From positions 17,322 through 81,321 of the forward strand of contig NZ_SRXO01000024.1 in assembly GCF_008360935.1 (NCBI RefSeq): a DNA stretch of 64,000 nucleotides. The letters run 5' to 3'. Below the pieces are notes generated by a model. That model saw only the letters and a list, made by a program, of their open reading frames with translations, had not been told where the DNA came from and ran no database searches. The translations under genes and the position numbers were made by a program. Origin of the DNA: Siccirubricoccus phaeus (lineage in GTDB: Bacteria > Pseudomonadota > Alphaproteobacteria > Acetobacterales > Acetobacteraceae). Shown here piece by piece: positions 8,691 through 17,810 of this stretch (positions within the stretch are counted from its first letter, which is position 1; the number at the start of each line of letters is the position of its first letter).

Positions 8691-9737
8691 ATGAGCCTTC
8701 GTCTGTCCGGCCTCCGCCACGCCTATGGCGGGCGGGAGGTGCTGCGCGGCATCGACCTCGAGGTCGGGCGCGGCGAGATCCTTTGCCTCCTCGGCCCCTC
8801 CGGCGATGGCAAGACCACCTTGCTGCGCCTGGTGGCCGGGCTGGAGCCCCTGCAGGCCGGCCGGATCGAGCTGGGCGGCCAGGTGGTGGCGGAGCCGGGG
8901 CGGGAGGTGCCGCCGGAGCAGCGCCATGTCGGCTTCGTCTTCCAGGATTACGCCCTTTTCCCGCATCTGACGGTCGCCGAGAACATTGCCTTCGGCCTGC
9001 ACCGCACCCCGCGCGGGGAGCGCGCCTGGCAGGTGGCGGAGGCGCTGGCGCGGGTGGGGCTGGAGAGCTACGCCAAGGCCTGGCCGCACATGCTCTCCGG
9101 CGGGCAGCAGCAGCGCGTGGCCCTGGCCCGCGCCTTGGCGCCCCGCCCGCAGGTGGTGCTGCTGGACGAGGCCTTCGCCAGCCTGGATGCCCGCCTGCGC
9201 GAGCAGGTGCGCGACGACACCCTGCATGTGCTGCAAAGCGCCGGCATCCCCGCTTTGATCGTCACCCATGATGCGGAGGAGGCGATGTTTCTCGCCGACC
9301 GCATCGCCCTGATGCGGGCCGGGCAGGTGGTGCAGCTCGGCACGCCGGAGGAGCTGTATCTCCGCCCCGCCGAGCCCTTCGTCGCCACCTTCCTCGGCGA
9401 GGTGAATCGCCTGCCGGCGCGGATCGCCGGCGGGCAGGCGGAGACCCCGCTCGGCCCCCTGCCGGCCCCGCCCCTGCCGGAAGGCCCCGCCCAGCTCCTG
9501 CTGCGGCCGGAAGGCGTGCAGGTATTGCCGGAGGGGGAGGGCGCGCCGGCCGAGGTGGAGGCCTGCCGGCTGCTCGGCGCCACCACCCTGGTGCATCTGG
9601 CGCTGGCGGATGGCGCCGGCGGGGTGCTGCACCTGCATGCCCGGCTGCCGCCCGGGCTGGCGCTGACCCGCGGGCAGAAGGTGCGGGTCCGGATGGATCC
9701 CGAACGCGCCTTCGTATTTCCGCCCCCGGCACCCTAG
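8691..9737 (+). CDS. ABC transporter ATP-binding protein, Fe3+/spermidine (FbpC/PotA-like) type
   Basis: A 348-residue ABC ATPase with a C-terminal TOBE-like domain, the arrangement seen in FbpC and PotA importer subunits. Motifs in order: Walker A GPSGDGKTT at 35-43, Q-loop FQDYALFPHLT, signature LSGGQQQR near 134, Walker B VVLLDEAFASLD near 152-163, and the switch His in VTHDAEEA. Position 4 of the Walker A loop is Asp rather than the usual Cys or Ser. There is no permease or binding-protein gene beside it, so its substrate is unknown. It lies between scpB and tatB, where a tatA gene is often found in related genomes. Confidence 0.88.
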   Translation: MSLRLSGLRHAYGGREVLRGIDLEVGRGEILCLLGPSGDGKTTLLRLVAGLEPLQAGRIELGGQVVAEPGREVPPEQRHVGFVFQDYALFPHLTVAENIAFGLHRTPRGERAWQVAEALARVGLESYAKAWPHMLSGGQQQRVALARALAPRPQVVLLDEAFASLDARLREQVRDDTLHVLQSAGIPALIVTHDAEEAMFLADRIALMRAGQVVQLGTPEELYLRPAEPFVATFLGEVNRLPARIAGGQAETPLGPLPAPPLPEGPAQLLLRPEGVQVLPEGEGAPAEVEACRLLGATTLVHLALADGAGGVLHLHARLPPGLALTRGQKVRVRMDPERAFVFPPPAP

Positions 9738-9824
9738 ATTGGCGGGGCGAGGTGTCTCTGCTACGGGAGGCGGCCCTGCGCTGCATGGGCCCCCGCCGGG
9801 GGCTTTGGCGCGGCCGGAGAGGGT

Positions 9825-10394
9825 ATGTTCGATCTAGCCTGGTCCGAAATTGCGCTGATCGGCGTGGTGGCGCTGGTCGTCATCGGCCCCAAGGATCTGC
9901 CGGAGGCGATCCGCGGCGTGGCGCGCGGCATCGCCAAGCTGCGGCGCATGGCCAGCGAATTCCAGGGCCAGGCCGATGAGCTGGTGCGCGAGGCGAATCT
10001 GGACGAGGTACGGAACTCGATCAACGAGATCCGCAACTTCAACATCCGCGGCGAGATCGAGAAGCATATCGACGCCGACGGCTCGCTGCGGAAGAGCTTC
10101 ACCGAGGATCCGCTGAAGGACAGCTACGGGCCGCCCGCCGCCAGCGCGCCGCCGCCGGCGGGCGAGGCCGCGACGGAAGGGGCGGCAGCCGCGCCGGGCA
10201 GCGCGGATGCGGCGGGCAGCGCCGCCGCGCCGCCCCCGCCGCCCGCCGCGCCGGCCTTCGTCCCCCCGGCCTTCGTGCCCCCTGCCGCGCCGCCCCCAAT
10301 GGCCGCTGCGGAACCGCCCCCGCCGACCGCCACCCCTGCCTTCGTGCCGCCGGCGCCCGCGCCGGAGCCGGCCCCCCATATCCAGAAGACCTGA
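9825..10394 (+). CDS. tatB: twin-arginine translocase subunit TatB
   Basis: TatB forms the Tat signal-peptide receptor with TatC. The 189-residue protein has the short N-terminal membrane helix (WSEIALIGVVALVVIGP, about residues 6-22), the P-K/E-LP hinge with an amphipathic helix, and a long charged region. The C-terminal 60 residues are Pro/Ala-rich. The negatively charged residue near the start of the helix (E8) and the extended amphipathic helix favour TatB over TatA. It is followed after 12 bases by tatC. No tatA is seen in the window. Confidence 0.9.
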   Translation: MFDLAWSEIALIGVVALVVIGPKDLPEAIRGVARGIAKLRRMASEFQGQADELVREANLDEVRNSINEIRNFNIRGEIEKHIDADGSLRKSFTEDPLKDSYGPPAASAPPPAGEAATEGAAAAPGSADAAGSAAAPPPPPAAPAFVPPAFVPPAAPPPMAAAEPPPPTATPAFVPPAPAPEPAPHIQKT

Positions 10395-10406
10395 GCATCC
10401 ACGCCC

Positions 10407-11207
10407 GTGCCGCGCGACCCCGAAGACACCATCGACGACAAGCCGATGCCGCTGCTCGACCACCTGATGGAGCTGCGCACGCGGCTCCTCTGGTCGGTCG
10501 GCGCCTTCGGCATCGCCTTCGCCCTCTGCTACTATTTCTCCGCCCAGATCTACGGCTTCCTGGCGCGGCCGCTGGCGGACATCCTGCAGCAGCAGGGCGG
10601 CGGAGAGCGGCGGATGATCTTCACCGCCCTCTACGAGGCCTTCTTCACCTATCTGAAGGTGGCCTTCTTCGGCGCCGTCTTCTTCAGCTTCCCGATGTGG
10701 GCGACGCAGCTCTGGCTGTTCGTGGCGCCGGGGCTGTACCGCAGCGAGAAGCGGGCGATCTACCCCTTCCTCATCGCCTCGCCCTTCCTGTTCGTGGCGG
10801 GGGCGGCGCTGGCCTATTACTTCATCTTCCCGCTGGCCTGGCGCTTCTTCATCAGCTTCGAGACGCCGCCTGAGGGCGGGGCGCTGCCGATCCAGCTCGA
10901 GGCGAAGGTCAGCGAATACCTGTCGCTGGTCATGCAGATGATCCTGGCCTTCGGCATCGCCTTCCAGCTGCCGGTGCTGCTGACGCTGCTGTGCCGCGTC
11001 GGGATCCTCAGCGTGGAGACGCTGAAGAAGGGGCGGCGCTACGCCATCGTCGGCATGTTCGTGGTGGCGGCGGTGCTGACGCCGCCGGACATCATCAGCC
11101 AGGTCGGGCTGGCGGTGCCGCTGATCGCGCTCTACGAGGTCTCCATCCTGGCGGCGACGCTGATGGCGCGGAACGCGAAAGCAGCAGCCGAGAAGACGAA
11201 GAGCTGA
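10407..11207 (+). CDS. tatC: twin-arginine translocase subunit TatC
   Basis: Polytopic core of the Tat export receptor, which recognises the RR signal peptide. The 266-residue protein has six predicted membrane segments and the conserved MPLLDHLMELRTRLL start, the F-A-P-GLYRSEKR loop, the conserved Glu in FETP-region, and AAVLTPPDIISQ near the end. The start is GTG at 10407, 12 bases after tatB; an in-frame ATG at residue 14 (MPLLDHL) is a possible alternative. The C-terminal 10 residues are a charged cytoplasmic tail. Confidence 0.95.
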   Translation: MPRDPEDTIDDKPMPLLDHLMELRTRLLWSVGAFGIAFALCYYFSAQIYGFLARPLADILQQQGGGERRMIFTALYEAFFTYLKVAFFGAVFFSFPMWATQLWLFVAPGLYRSEKRAIYPFLIASPFLFVAGAALAYYFIFPLAWRFFISFETPPEGGALPIQLEAKVSEYLSLVMQMILAFGIAFQLPVLLTLLCRVGILSVETLKKGRRYAIVGMFVVAAVLTPPDIISQVGLAVPLIALYEVSILAATLMARNAKAAAEKTKS

Positions 11208-11378
11208 AGGGGGCGGGGATGCACGCGACGTCGCTGCCCCTGGCGGCTGGCCAGGACCTTCACCCGGCGCTGCGGCAATTCTGGGGGCATGGCCTCAGTC
11301 GCCGCTGACCGGCGGGGAGCGGGGCATGGGCGGCGTGGCGAAGCTGCCCTCAGGCGGCGAACGGATTGGGTTTCGGCG

Positions 11379-12641
11379 ATGCATGACATTCGGGCGATCC
11401 GGCAGGATCCGGCGGCGTTCGACGCGGCGATGGCGCGGCGGGGGCTGGGGCCGGTCTCGGACCGCGTGCTGGAGCTGGATGCGGCGCGACGGGAGCAGAT
11501 CACCCGGCAGCAGGCCGCTCTGACACGGCGCAACGAGCTGGCGAAGCAGATCGGCATCGCGAAGCGCAAGGGCGAGGACAGCGCCGCGCTGGAAGCCGAG
11601 GCGCGCGCGTTGAAGGAGGCGCTGGACGCCTTCGAGACCGCGGCCGATGAGGTGACGGCGCTGCTCGCCACCTTGCCCAATATCCTCGACCCCGAAGTGC
11701 CGGACGGGCCGGACGAATCCGCCAATGTCGTGCTGCACCAGCATGGCGAGCCGCCGCGGGTGAATTTCACGCCGCTGCAGCATTTCGAGCTGGGCGAGCG
11801 GCTGGGCCAGATGGATTTCGCCAATGCCGCCAAGCTGGCCGGCAGCCGCTTCACCATCCTGCGCGGTCCATTGGCGCGGCTGGAGCGGGCGCTCGGCCAG
11901 TGGATGCTGAACCTGCATACCGAACAGCATGGCTATGCCGAGACCACCGTCCCCTATCTGGTGAATGACGCGACGGTGTACGGCACCGGTCAGTTGCCGA
12001 AATTCAAGGACGACCTCTTCCACACCGATGACGGCCGCTGGCTGATCCCGACCGCCGAGGTGCCGCTGACCAATTTGGTGCGGGAGGAGATCGTGCCCGA
12101 GGCGGCGCTGCCCTTCCGCCTCACCGCGCTGACGCCCTGCTTCCGCTCCGAGGCCGGCAGCGCCGGGCGGGATACCCGCGGCATGCTGCGGCAGCACCAA
12201 TTCCACAAGGTGGAGATGGTCTCCATCACCCGCCCGCAGGACAGCGACGCGGAGCATGAGCGGATGACGCGCTGCGCCGAGCGGGTGCTGACCGAGCTCG
12301 GCCTGGTATGGCGGCGCGTCTTCCTCTGCGCCGGCGATACCGGCTTCGGCGCGGCGCGGACCTACGACCTGGAAGTCTGGCTGCCCGGGCAGCAGGCCTG
12401 GCGGGAGATCTCCTCCTGCTCGAATTGCCGGGATTTCCAGGCGCGGCGGATGAATGCGCGGATGAAGCCCGGCGAGGGCAAGGGCAATGTCTTCCTGCAC
12501 ACGCTGAACGGCAGCGGCGTGGCGGTGGGCCGCGCGCTGATCGCGGTGCTGGAGACGCATCAGCAGGCGGATGGCAGCGTGCTGATCCCCGAGGTGCTGC
12601 TGCCCTATATGGGTGGGCTGGAGCGGATCGCCGCGGCCTGA
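11379..12641 (+). CDS. serS: seryl-tRNA synthetase
   Basis: Class II aminoacyl-tRNA synthetase charging tRNA-Ser (and tRNA-Sec where present), 420 residues, a typical length. The N-terminal coiled-coil arm lies at about residues 30-105 ([23 protein letters not shown]). Motif 2 is [14 protein letters not shown] and motif 3 is [17 protein letters not shown] 11379 gives the standard N-terminus [11 protein letters not shown]; upstream in-frame starts would add about 30 unrelated residues. The tatC-serS order is conserved in many alphaproteobacteria. The 171 bases between tatC and serS hold no recognisable gene. Confidence 0.96.
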   Translation: MHDIRAIRQDPAAFDAAMARRGLGPVSDRVLELDAARREQITRQQAALTRRNELAKQIGIAKRKGEDSAALEAEARALKEALDAFETAADEVTALLATLPNILDPEVPDGPDESANVVLHQHGEPPRVNFTPLQHFELGERLGQMDFANAAKLAGSRFTILRGPLARLERALGQWMLNLHTEQHGYAETTVPYLVNDATVYGTGQLPKFKDDLFHTDDGRWLIPTAEVPLTNLVREEIVPEAALPFRLTALTPCFRSEAGSAGRDTRGMLRQHQFHKVEMVSITRPQDSDAEHERMTRCAERVLTELGLVWRRVFLCAGDTGFGAARTYDLEVWLPGQQAWREISSCSNCRDFQARRMNARMKPGEGKGNVFLHTLNGSGVAVGRALIAVLETHQQADGSVLIPEVLLPYMGGLERIAAA

Positions 12642-12651
12642 GGTCAGGCCG

Positions 12652-12678
12652 CCACGACGCCGCGCAGCGGTGTCGTGG
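12652..12678. repeat. family E hairpin, copy 1
   Basis: Palindrome CCACGACgCCGC-GCA-GCGGtGTCGTGG just after the serS stop, with 11 of 12 arm bases paired. It shares arm sequence and the GCA/TGC three-base loop with 36472-36502 and 58054-58084. It lies between the converging 3' ends of serS and the acyl-CoA dehydrogenase remnant, so it may act as a terminator, although it lacks a T-tract. Confidence 0.7.
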
Positions 12679-12686
12679 GGATCACA

Positions 12687-13139
12687 TCAAGAGGATCTGG
12701 GCTGGCCGAGTACCCGCCCCGCGATGAAGGAGAGGATGCGCTGCCCGCATTCCGCCAGCGGGTGCTGGATGGCCTGGTTCTGCCCGATGGGCCGGCCGAA
12801 CATCACGCGTTCCCGGGCATAGCGGGCGGCACGGTCCAGCGCGTCCTGGCCGATGCCGCCGCCATGCCGCGCGACGCCGTGCATGACGAGCGCGGCTGCC
12901 GTGACGCCGAGCCCCGCCCCGCCGAATTCCTGCGGCATGGTAACGCCGAGCCAGCCGCCCTCGGCCATGGCCTGGTGGAATTCGCGCGGGAAGCGCGCTT
13001 CCGCCTCGCAGTCGCGCCAGTACTCGTCGCCGAAGCGCCGCACCGTGCTGGCGACGCCTTCGATGCTGTCGTGCTGTTCCGGCGTCAGGCCGAAATCCGC
13101 GGGTCCTCCTCGGCGCTTTGCGGCAAGGTGCTTCAGCAA
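12687..13139 (-). pseudogene. acyl-CoA dehydrogenase remnant with internal deletion
   Basis: The frame encodes an acyl-CoA dehydrogenase N-terminal domain (FPREFHQAMAEGGWLG and MPQEFGGAGLGV, then MHGVARHGG). At about residue 96 it jumps directly to a C-terminal-domain segment (GQDALDRAARYARERVMFG, then RPIGQNQAIQHPLAEC). The middle beta domain and the first C-terminal helices, well over 100 residues including the FAD-binding region, are absent. After LAEC the sequence stops matching the family. At 150 residues against a usual 380-400, it cannot be a working enzyme. The frame is still open across the junction, so the deletion is in-frame or recent. Confidence 0.8.
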
Positions 13140-13158
13140 CGGGGAAGACTCGAGGGTT

Positions 13159-13215
13159 CCAAGGGCCTTTCGGCCCTTGGCGGGGTGAGTTTGAGAGGGG
13201 CGGCGCCCCTCTCAA
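13159..13215. terminator. family D double hairpin at the end of the amidase operon
   Basis: Two perfect stem-loops: CCAAGGGCC-TTTC-GGCCCTTGG at 13159-13180, and an 11-bp stem TTGAGAGGGGC / GCCCCTCTCAA at 13191-13215. They end three bases before the stop codon of the minus-strand amidase gene, so on that strand they form a strong hairpin at the transcript end. There is no clear T-run. Related double hairpins are at 41806-41965, 54580-54632 and 55829-55884. Confidence 0.5.
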
Positions 13216-13218
13216 GAG

Positions 13219-14607
13219 TCACGCGACGAGTGCTGGCCGCCTCTCCCGCCAGGGCGTCGCCTTCTCATAGGCGTCGCCTGCTTTCAGGACGGTCGCCTCG
13301 TCGAACAGCTTGCCGACGATCTGCAATGAGAAGGGCATCCCCTCCTCGTTGAAGCCCATGCAGAGCGCCAGCGCCGGGTTGCCGCCGACATTGAAGGCCG
13401 TGGTGTAGCCGACCTTGGTGAAGAGGCTTTCCGGCGGCTGCGGTTGCAGCTTCTTCGCCGGCTCACCTGCCGGCAGCATCATCAGGTCCACCTCCGCGAA
13501 GGTGGCCTGCATCGCCCGCGCCAGTTCCGTGCGCAGGCGCATGGCCTGGATATAGTCCTCCGCCCGGATCAGCCCGCCGGCGATGATGCGGTAGCGCAGG
13601 CTGGCGCCGAACAGCTCCGGCCGCTGGCGCAGCTCCGGGCCGTGGATGGTGTAGAGCTCCGCCATGGCGATGATCTTCTTCGCGTCCTCATAGGCGCGCA
13701 GCTTCGGCAGCTCCACCGGGCGGACGCTGGCGCCCATGGCGCGGAAGACGTTCAGCGCGGCGTCCAGCGCTGTGCGGGTGGGGGCGGAGGGCGGCGCCTC
13801 CTCCTCCAGCCAGCGATAGGGCACGCCGATCGTGAGGCCCTTCACCTCGCCGGTCAGGGCGGCGGTGTAGTTAGGCACCGGCAGGTCCACGCTGCCGGGG
13901 TCGCGCGGGTCGAAGCCGGCGACGCAATTCATCAGGATGGCGAGGTCCTCGCTGGTCCAGGCCAGCGGCCCCGCATGGTCGTGGGAGAAGCAATTGGGCA
14001 GCACGCCGCGGCGGGAGACGCGGCCATAGGTTGGCTTGAGGCCGGCGATGCCGTTGGCCGCCGCCGGCCCGCGGATGGAGCCGCCAGTATCCGACCCCAT
14101 CGTCCCCAGCACCATGCCGGCCGCGATGGAGGCGCCGGAGCCGGAGGAGGAGCCGGCCGGGTCCTTGTCCAGGTCCCAGGGGTTGCGGCAGGGCGGGAAC
14201 AGCACGTCCCAGGAGGGGCCGCCATGGGCGAATTCCCAGGTGGCGGACTTGCCCAGCAGCACGCCGCCGGCGGCGGCGAGTCGCTGTTGCGCGTCGCAAT
14301 CCTCGGCCGGGACGTAGTCGGCCAGCGTCTTCGACTGCGCCGTGGTGCGGATGCCCTTGGTCTCGAAAATGTCCTTCAGGTTGTAGGGGATGCCGTGCAG
14401 CTTGCCGCGGTAATTGCCGGCCATGATCTCGGCCTCTGCCGCCTTGGCCTCTTCCAGGGCGCGTTCCCGCGTCAGGGCGACGAAGCTGTTGAGCTCCGCA
14501 TCCACCGCATCGATGCGGGCGAGGCAGGTGTGCAGCAGCTCCACCGGCGAGAGGTCGCGCGTGGCGATGCGCCGCGCGGCCTCGGCGATGGTGAGAAATT
14601 CCGCCAT
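13219..14607 (-). CDS. amidase signature (AS) family protein, AtzE/GatA-like
   Basis: A 462-residue amidase-signature hydrolase. The Ser-cisSer-Lys catalytic triad is visible as K78 in YNLKDIF, the Gly/Ser-rich DPAGSSSGSG run at 149-158, and the nucleophile S177 in GSDTGGSIRG. ATG 14607 was chosen because MAEFLTIAEAARRI is the usual family start. An AtzG-like small gene ends four bases upstream and may be its obligate partner, as AtzG is for AtzE. The substrate is unknown; context with binding proteins and flavin monooxygenases suggests catabolism of an imported amide or amide-containing intermediate. Confidence 0.88.
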   Translation of the reverse strand: MAEFLTIAEAARRIATRDLSPVELLHTCLARIDAVDAELNSFVALTRERALEEAKAAEAEIMAGNYRGKLHGIPYNLKDIFETKGIRTTAQSKTLADYVPAEDCDAQQRLAAAGGVLLGKSATWEFAHGGPSWDVLFPPCRNPWDLDKDPAGSSSGSGASIAAGMVLGTMGSDTGGSIRGPAAANGIAGLKPTYGRVSRRGVLPNCFSHDHAGPLAWTSEDLAILMNCVAGFDPRDPGSVDLPVPNYTAALTGEVKGLTIGVPYRWLEEEAPPSAPTRTALDAALNVFRAMGASVRPVELPKLRAYEDAKKIIAMAELYTIHGPELRQRPELFGASLRYRIIAGGLIRAEDYIQAMRLRTELARAMQATFAEVDLMMLPAGEPAKKLQPQPPESLFTKVGYTTAFNVGGNPALALCMGFNEEGMPFSLQIVGKLFDEATVLKAGDAYEKATPWRERRPALVA

Positions 14608-14611
14608 GACC

Positions 14612-14812
14612 CTATGCCTTTCGCGCAAAGGTGGCGGCGTCGAAGACATGCGCCGGCTCATCCGCCTGCGGGCGGTCGCGGCAGATGCGGGCGATCATCA
14701 CCTCCAGATGGCGATAGGCGGAGAGCAGCTCCGCCTTGTATTCCGCCGGCAGGTCGGAAAGGCCGGCCTTGGCGGCCAGCACCTTCAGCTCTTCCTCCGT
14801 GGTCTCGGCCAT
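14612..14812 (-). CDS. AtzG-like (DUF4089-type) small amidase partner
   Basis: A 66-residue protein that resembles the DUF4089/AtzG small subunits which form GatCAB-like complexes with amidases. Its end, EPAHVFDAATFARKA, matches the conserved acidic-P-x-x-V/F tail of the family by eye. It begins MAETTEEELKVLAAKAGL at 14812 and ends with TAG at 14612, four bases before the amidase start. It lies between two amidase genes, and the one immediately downstream is the likelier partner. The family assignment rests on short length, context and the tail motif, so it is less certain than for the amidases. Confidence 0.75.
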   Translation of the reverse strand: MAETTEEELKVLAAKAGLSDLPAEYKAELLSAYRHLEVMIARICRDRPQADEPAHVFDAATFARKA

Positions 14813-14829
14813 GGCGTCCTTCCTTTCTC

Positions 14830-16158
14830 TCAGGCGAACAGGGTCTTGCGCGCCCAGTCGGGTTCGGTGTCGACCACCGGCGCGCAGGCCTCGGCGATCT
14901 CGATCAGCGCCGCATCGGCGAAGCGCGGGCCGACGAGCTGGATGCCGACCGGCAGGCCACGGGCGCTGCGGATGCAGGGAATGCCGAGGCAGGGCACCTG
15001 CAGCAGCGTCCAGATGCCGTTGAAGATGGCGTCGCCGGTGGTGTGCAGCCCTTCCGGCGCATCGCCGGGGGAGGCCGGGGTGAGCACCGCATCCAGCTTC
15101 GGGCCGAACAGCGCGTCGAAGACCGCGCGGCACTGGTCGGCCAGGGTGTAGGCGGCGCGCAGCTTCCCGGCATCGAATTGCGCGCGGGCCTCGACCCGCG
15201 CCTTGATGTCGGGCGGGGTGATGTGCGGGGCGGCGAGGACTTCCGGCAGGAAGGCGCCGGCGCCCTCATAGGCGGCGATCAGGTCGCGCGCCGCCGCCAT
15301 GCCGTCGAAGGCGAGCGGCAATGTCAGCTCCTCGACGATCGCGCCCGCCGCTTCCAGGCGCTGCGCCGCGGCTTCCAGCGCCGCGACGCCGGCGGGCTCG
15401 ATATGCCGCCAGACGGGGGATTTGCACATTCCGATGCGCAAGCCCTTCACGCTGCGCTTCTTCCCGCCCAGGCCGGGCAGGCGGAAGCATTCCGCCACCA
15501 GCCGCAGATCGGCGACGCAGCGGCCGTACCAGCCGACGGTATCCAGCGTGATGCTGCTCATCCGCGCGCCCTCCCGGCTGACCAGGGACCAGGAGGGTTT
15601 CAGCCCGTAGATGTTGTTGAAGGAGGCCGGGCGGATATGCGAGCCGCCGGTCTGGGTGCCGAAGCCGAGCGGCACCTGGAAGTCGCCCACCGCCGCGCCG
15701 GAGCCGGAGGAGGAGCCGCCCGGCGTGTGCTTCGCATTGAAGGGGTTGGTGCTCAGCGCCTTCCGCCCGCCGGCGGCGAATTCCACCGTATCCGTCTTGC
15801 CCAGGATGAGCGCGCCGGAGGCCCGCACGATGCCGACGCAGGCGGCATCCCGCCCTGGCTGCGAGTCCTCGTAGATGGGCGAGTTGTGCGTCGTCGGCAT
15901 GTCCGCCGTGTCGATCACATCCTTCACGCCGAAGCCCAGGCCATGCAGCCCGCCCATGGGCCAGCCGGCGGCGGCGCGCTTGTCCAGCTCCCGCGCCCGC
16001 TTGAGCGCGAGATCGGGGTCGAGGAAGAGCCAGGCCTTCACCACCGCGTCCCGCGCCGCGATGCGGGCGAGGCAGGAACGGGTCAGCTCCTCCACCGAAA
16101 GCTGGCGGTCGCGGATCAGCGCGGCCGCCTCGGCGGCGGTGAGTTCGCAGGGTTGCAT
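14830..16158 (-). CDS. amidase signature family protein (second amidase)
   Basis: A 442-residue amidase with K79 in GFGVKDVIDTA, the HTPGGSSSGSG run at about 144-154, and nucleophile S173 in QTGGSHIRPASF. The residue after the nucleophile is His instead of the usual Ile/Val, as in a large subgroup of the family with TGGSxIRPA. ATG 16158 overlaps the stop of the upstream binding-protein gene (TGATG). It is more diverged from the neighbouring amidase than expected for a recent duplicate, so the two probably act on different substrates. Confidence 0.87.
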   Translation of the reverse strand: MQPCELTAAEAAALIRDRQLSVEELTRSCLARIAARDAVVKAWLFLDPDLALKRARELDKRAAAGWPMGGLHGLGFGVKDVIDTADMPTTHNSPIYEDSQPGRDAACVGIVRASGALILGKTDTVEFAAGGRKALSTNPFNAKHTPGGSSSGSGAAVGDFQVPLGFGTQTGGSHIRPASFNNIYGLKPSWSLVSREGARMSSITLDTVGWYGRCVADLRLVAECFRLPGLGGKKRSVKGLRIGMCKSPVWRHIEPAGVAALEAAAQRLEAAGAIVEELTLPLAFDGMAAARDLIAAYEGAGAFLPEVLAAPHITPPDIKARVEARAQFDAGKLRAAYTLADQCRAVFDALFGPKLDAVLTPASPGDAPEGLHTTGDAIFNGIWTLLQVPCLGIPCIRSARGLPVGIQLVGPRFADAALIEIAEACAPVVDTEPDWARKTLFA

Positions 16159-17756
16159 CAGGCGATCTCCACGGTGGTCAGATCCTGCTGCCAGCTCTGC
16201 GCCTGCACGAAGCCCTTCACCCGCGGCGACATGGCGCGCGGGTTCAGGTCATGCACGATGAAGGCCCAGAGCGCCTGGTCCACGCAGGCAGCGTGCAGCT
16301 CCGCCAGCAACATGTCCTGCTTCTCCGGGTCGAACTCCACCTCCGCCCGGCTGGCCAGGTCATCCACCTTGGGATCGGCGAAATAGCCCCAATTGGTGCC
16401 GACCGGCGGGTTGCGCCTGGACCAGGTGACGTCGATCAGCGCGGAAGGCTCGGCCGAGCCCAGGGAATTGTTCAGCGCATGCATGCCGCGATTCTCCGGC
16501 GCCGCGGCGCCGCTGCGGCGGCGGCCGCGCAGCGTCTCCCATTCCAGCACTTCCAGCCGGACATTGATGCCGATCTCGGCCAGGCCCTGCTTGATCGCCT
16601 CGTTCATCGGCAAGGGCTGCATCTGGCCGCTGCCGCTGGTGGAGATCAGCACCGTGGCGTTGCAGGGGTTGCGCGGGCCGTAGCCGGCGGCCTGCAACAG
16701 CTTCTTCGCCTCGCGCGGGTCGTGGCGCAGCTCGAAGCCCGGCTTGCCGAACCAAGGGTCGTTCGGCAGCGTCAGCCCCTTGGCCGCCTGCGCCGTGCCG
16801 TCCAGCAGCGCCACCAGCCCGTCGCGGTCCAGGCCGAGATTGATCGCCTGGCGCACCCGCACATCGCGGAAGGGGCTGTCCGGCAGGCAGCTCAGCAGAT
16901 AGGGCCAGATATGCGGGTAGGGGTTGGTGACGATCTTCATGCCGGCATTGCGCAGCCGCGGGATCATGTCCGGCGAAGGCGCCTCGATCCAATCCACCTG
17001 GCCGGAGAGCAGGGCCGCACCGCGGGTCAACGGGTCCGGCATCGGCATGACGATCAGCCGGTCGCATTTCGGGATGCGGGCGCTGTCCCAGTACTCCGCA
17101 TTGCGGACATATTCGATGCGCTCGCGCGGCACCACCTTGTCGAACTTCCAGGGGCCGGTGCCGGAGGGGTTGAGGGCGAAGCGCGCCCAGCTTCCGCCCA
17201 GCTCCTTCCACCGCGCCGGCGAGGAGAAGAACACGCTGACCAGCTTGTAGGGCAGGCTGGCCACCGGATCCTTGGTGATGATCTCCACCGTGCTGCCATC
17301 CACCGCGCGGTAGCTGGCGATGGGGGCGACGAAGGTGGCGGCCTGCGCCGCCTGGGCGCTGTCATATTGCGGCGCTTCCTTCTTCATCACCTTGTCGAGG
17401 TTCCAGACGACCGCCTCGGCGTTGAATTCCGAGCCGTCGTGGAATTTCACCCCCTGGCGCAGCCTGAAGGTCCAGCGGTTGCGGTCGGCAGGATCGGTGG
17501 ACCAGCTTTCGGCGAGGCCGGGGCGGATGCGCGCCTTGCGGTCGCCATGGGAAAGGTCCCAGTTGCTCAGCCCGTCATAGCCGGTGATGCCGCCGAAGCG
17601 GATGCCCTCCGCGCCCTGGCTGGGCTGGCCGGTGGTGGTGGGGATGTCGGCCGCGGTCATGCCGACGCGCAGCACCTTCTCGCCCTGCGCCCTGGCGGGC
17701 AGGGCGGGGATCAGGGCGGTGGCGGTCAGGCCCGCGGTGAAATGGCGTCGCAGCAT
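16158..17756 (-). CDS. ABC transporter substrate-binding protein, family 5 (DppA/OppA-like)
   Basis: A 532-residue secreted periplasmic binding protein. A signal peptide is seen at residues 1-23 (MLRRHFTAGL... ending PARAQ), followed by the SBP_bac_5 fold with WTFRLRQGVKFHDGSEF near 100 and RVRQAINLGLDRDGL in the second half. The family binds peptides, nickel, opines, glycosides and other organics. No cognate permease or ATPase gene is nearby, so it must share a transporter encoded elsewhere or act in sensing. It heads a unit with two amidases and the AtzG-like gene, overlapping the first by one base. Confidence 0.9.
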   Translation of the reverse strand: MLRRHFTAGLTATALIPALPARAQGEKVLRVGMTAADIPTTTGQPSQGAEGIRFGGITGYDGLSNWDLSHGDRKARIRPGLAESWSTDPADRNRWTFRLRQGVKFHDGSEFNAEAVVWNLDKVMKKEAPQYDSAQAAQAATFVAPIASYRAVDGSTVEIITKDPVASLPYKLVSVFFSSPARWKELGGSWARFALNPSGTGPWKFDKVVPRERIEYVRNAEYWDSARIPKCDRLIVMPMPDPLTRGAALLSGQVDWIEAPSPDMIPRLRNAGMKIVTNPYPHIWPYLLSCLPDSPFRDVRVRQAINLGLDRDGLVALLDGTAQAAKGLTLPNDPWFGKPGFELRHDPREAKKLLQAAGYGPRNPCNATVLISTSGSGQMQPLPMNEAIKQGLAEIGINVRLEVLEWETLRGRRRSGAAAPENRGMHALNNSLGSAEPSALIDVTWSRRNPPVGTNWGYFADPKVDDLASRAEVEFDPEKQDMLLAELHAACVDQALWAFIVHDLNPRAMSPRVKGFVQAQSWQQDLTTVEIA

Positions 17757-17810
17757 GTCTCAACCCCCGGCGGTGACGTGGGGCCGTGCGTCGCGCTGGT
17801 GCTCCTCTGC

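Noticed and set aside
13081-13218. Possible extra C-terminal coding for the acyl-CoA dehydrogenase remnant or for a small separate gene.
   Set aside because: The sequence is mainly the family D hairpins, and no frame gives a plausible protein.
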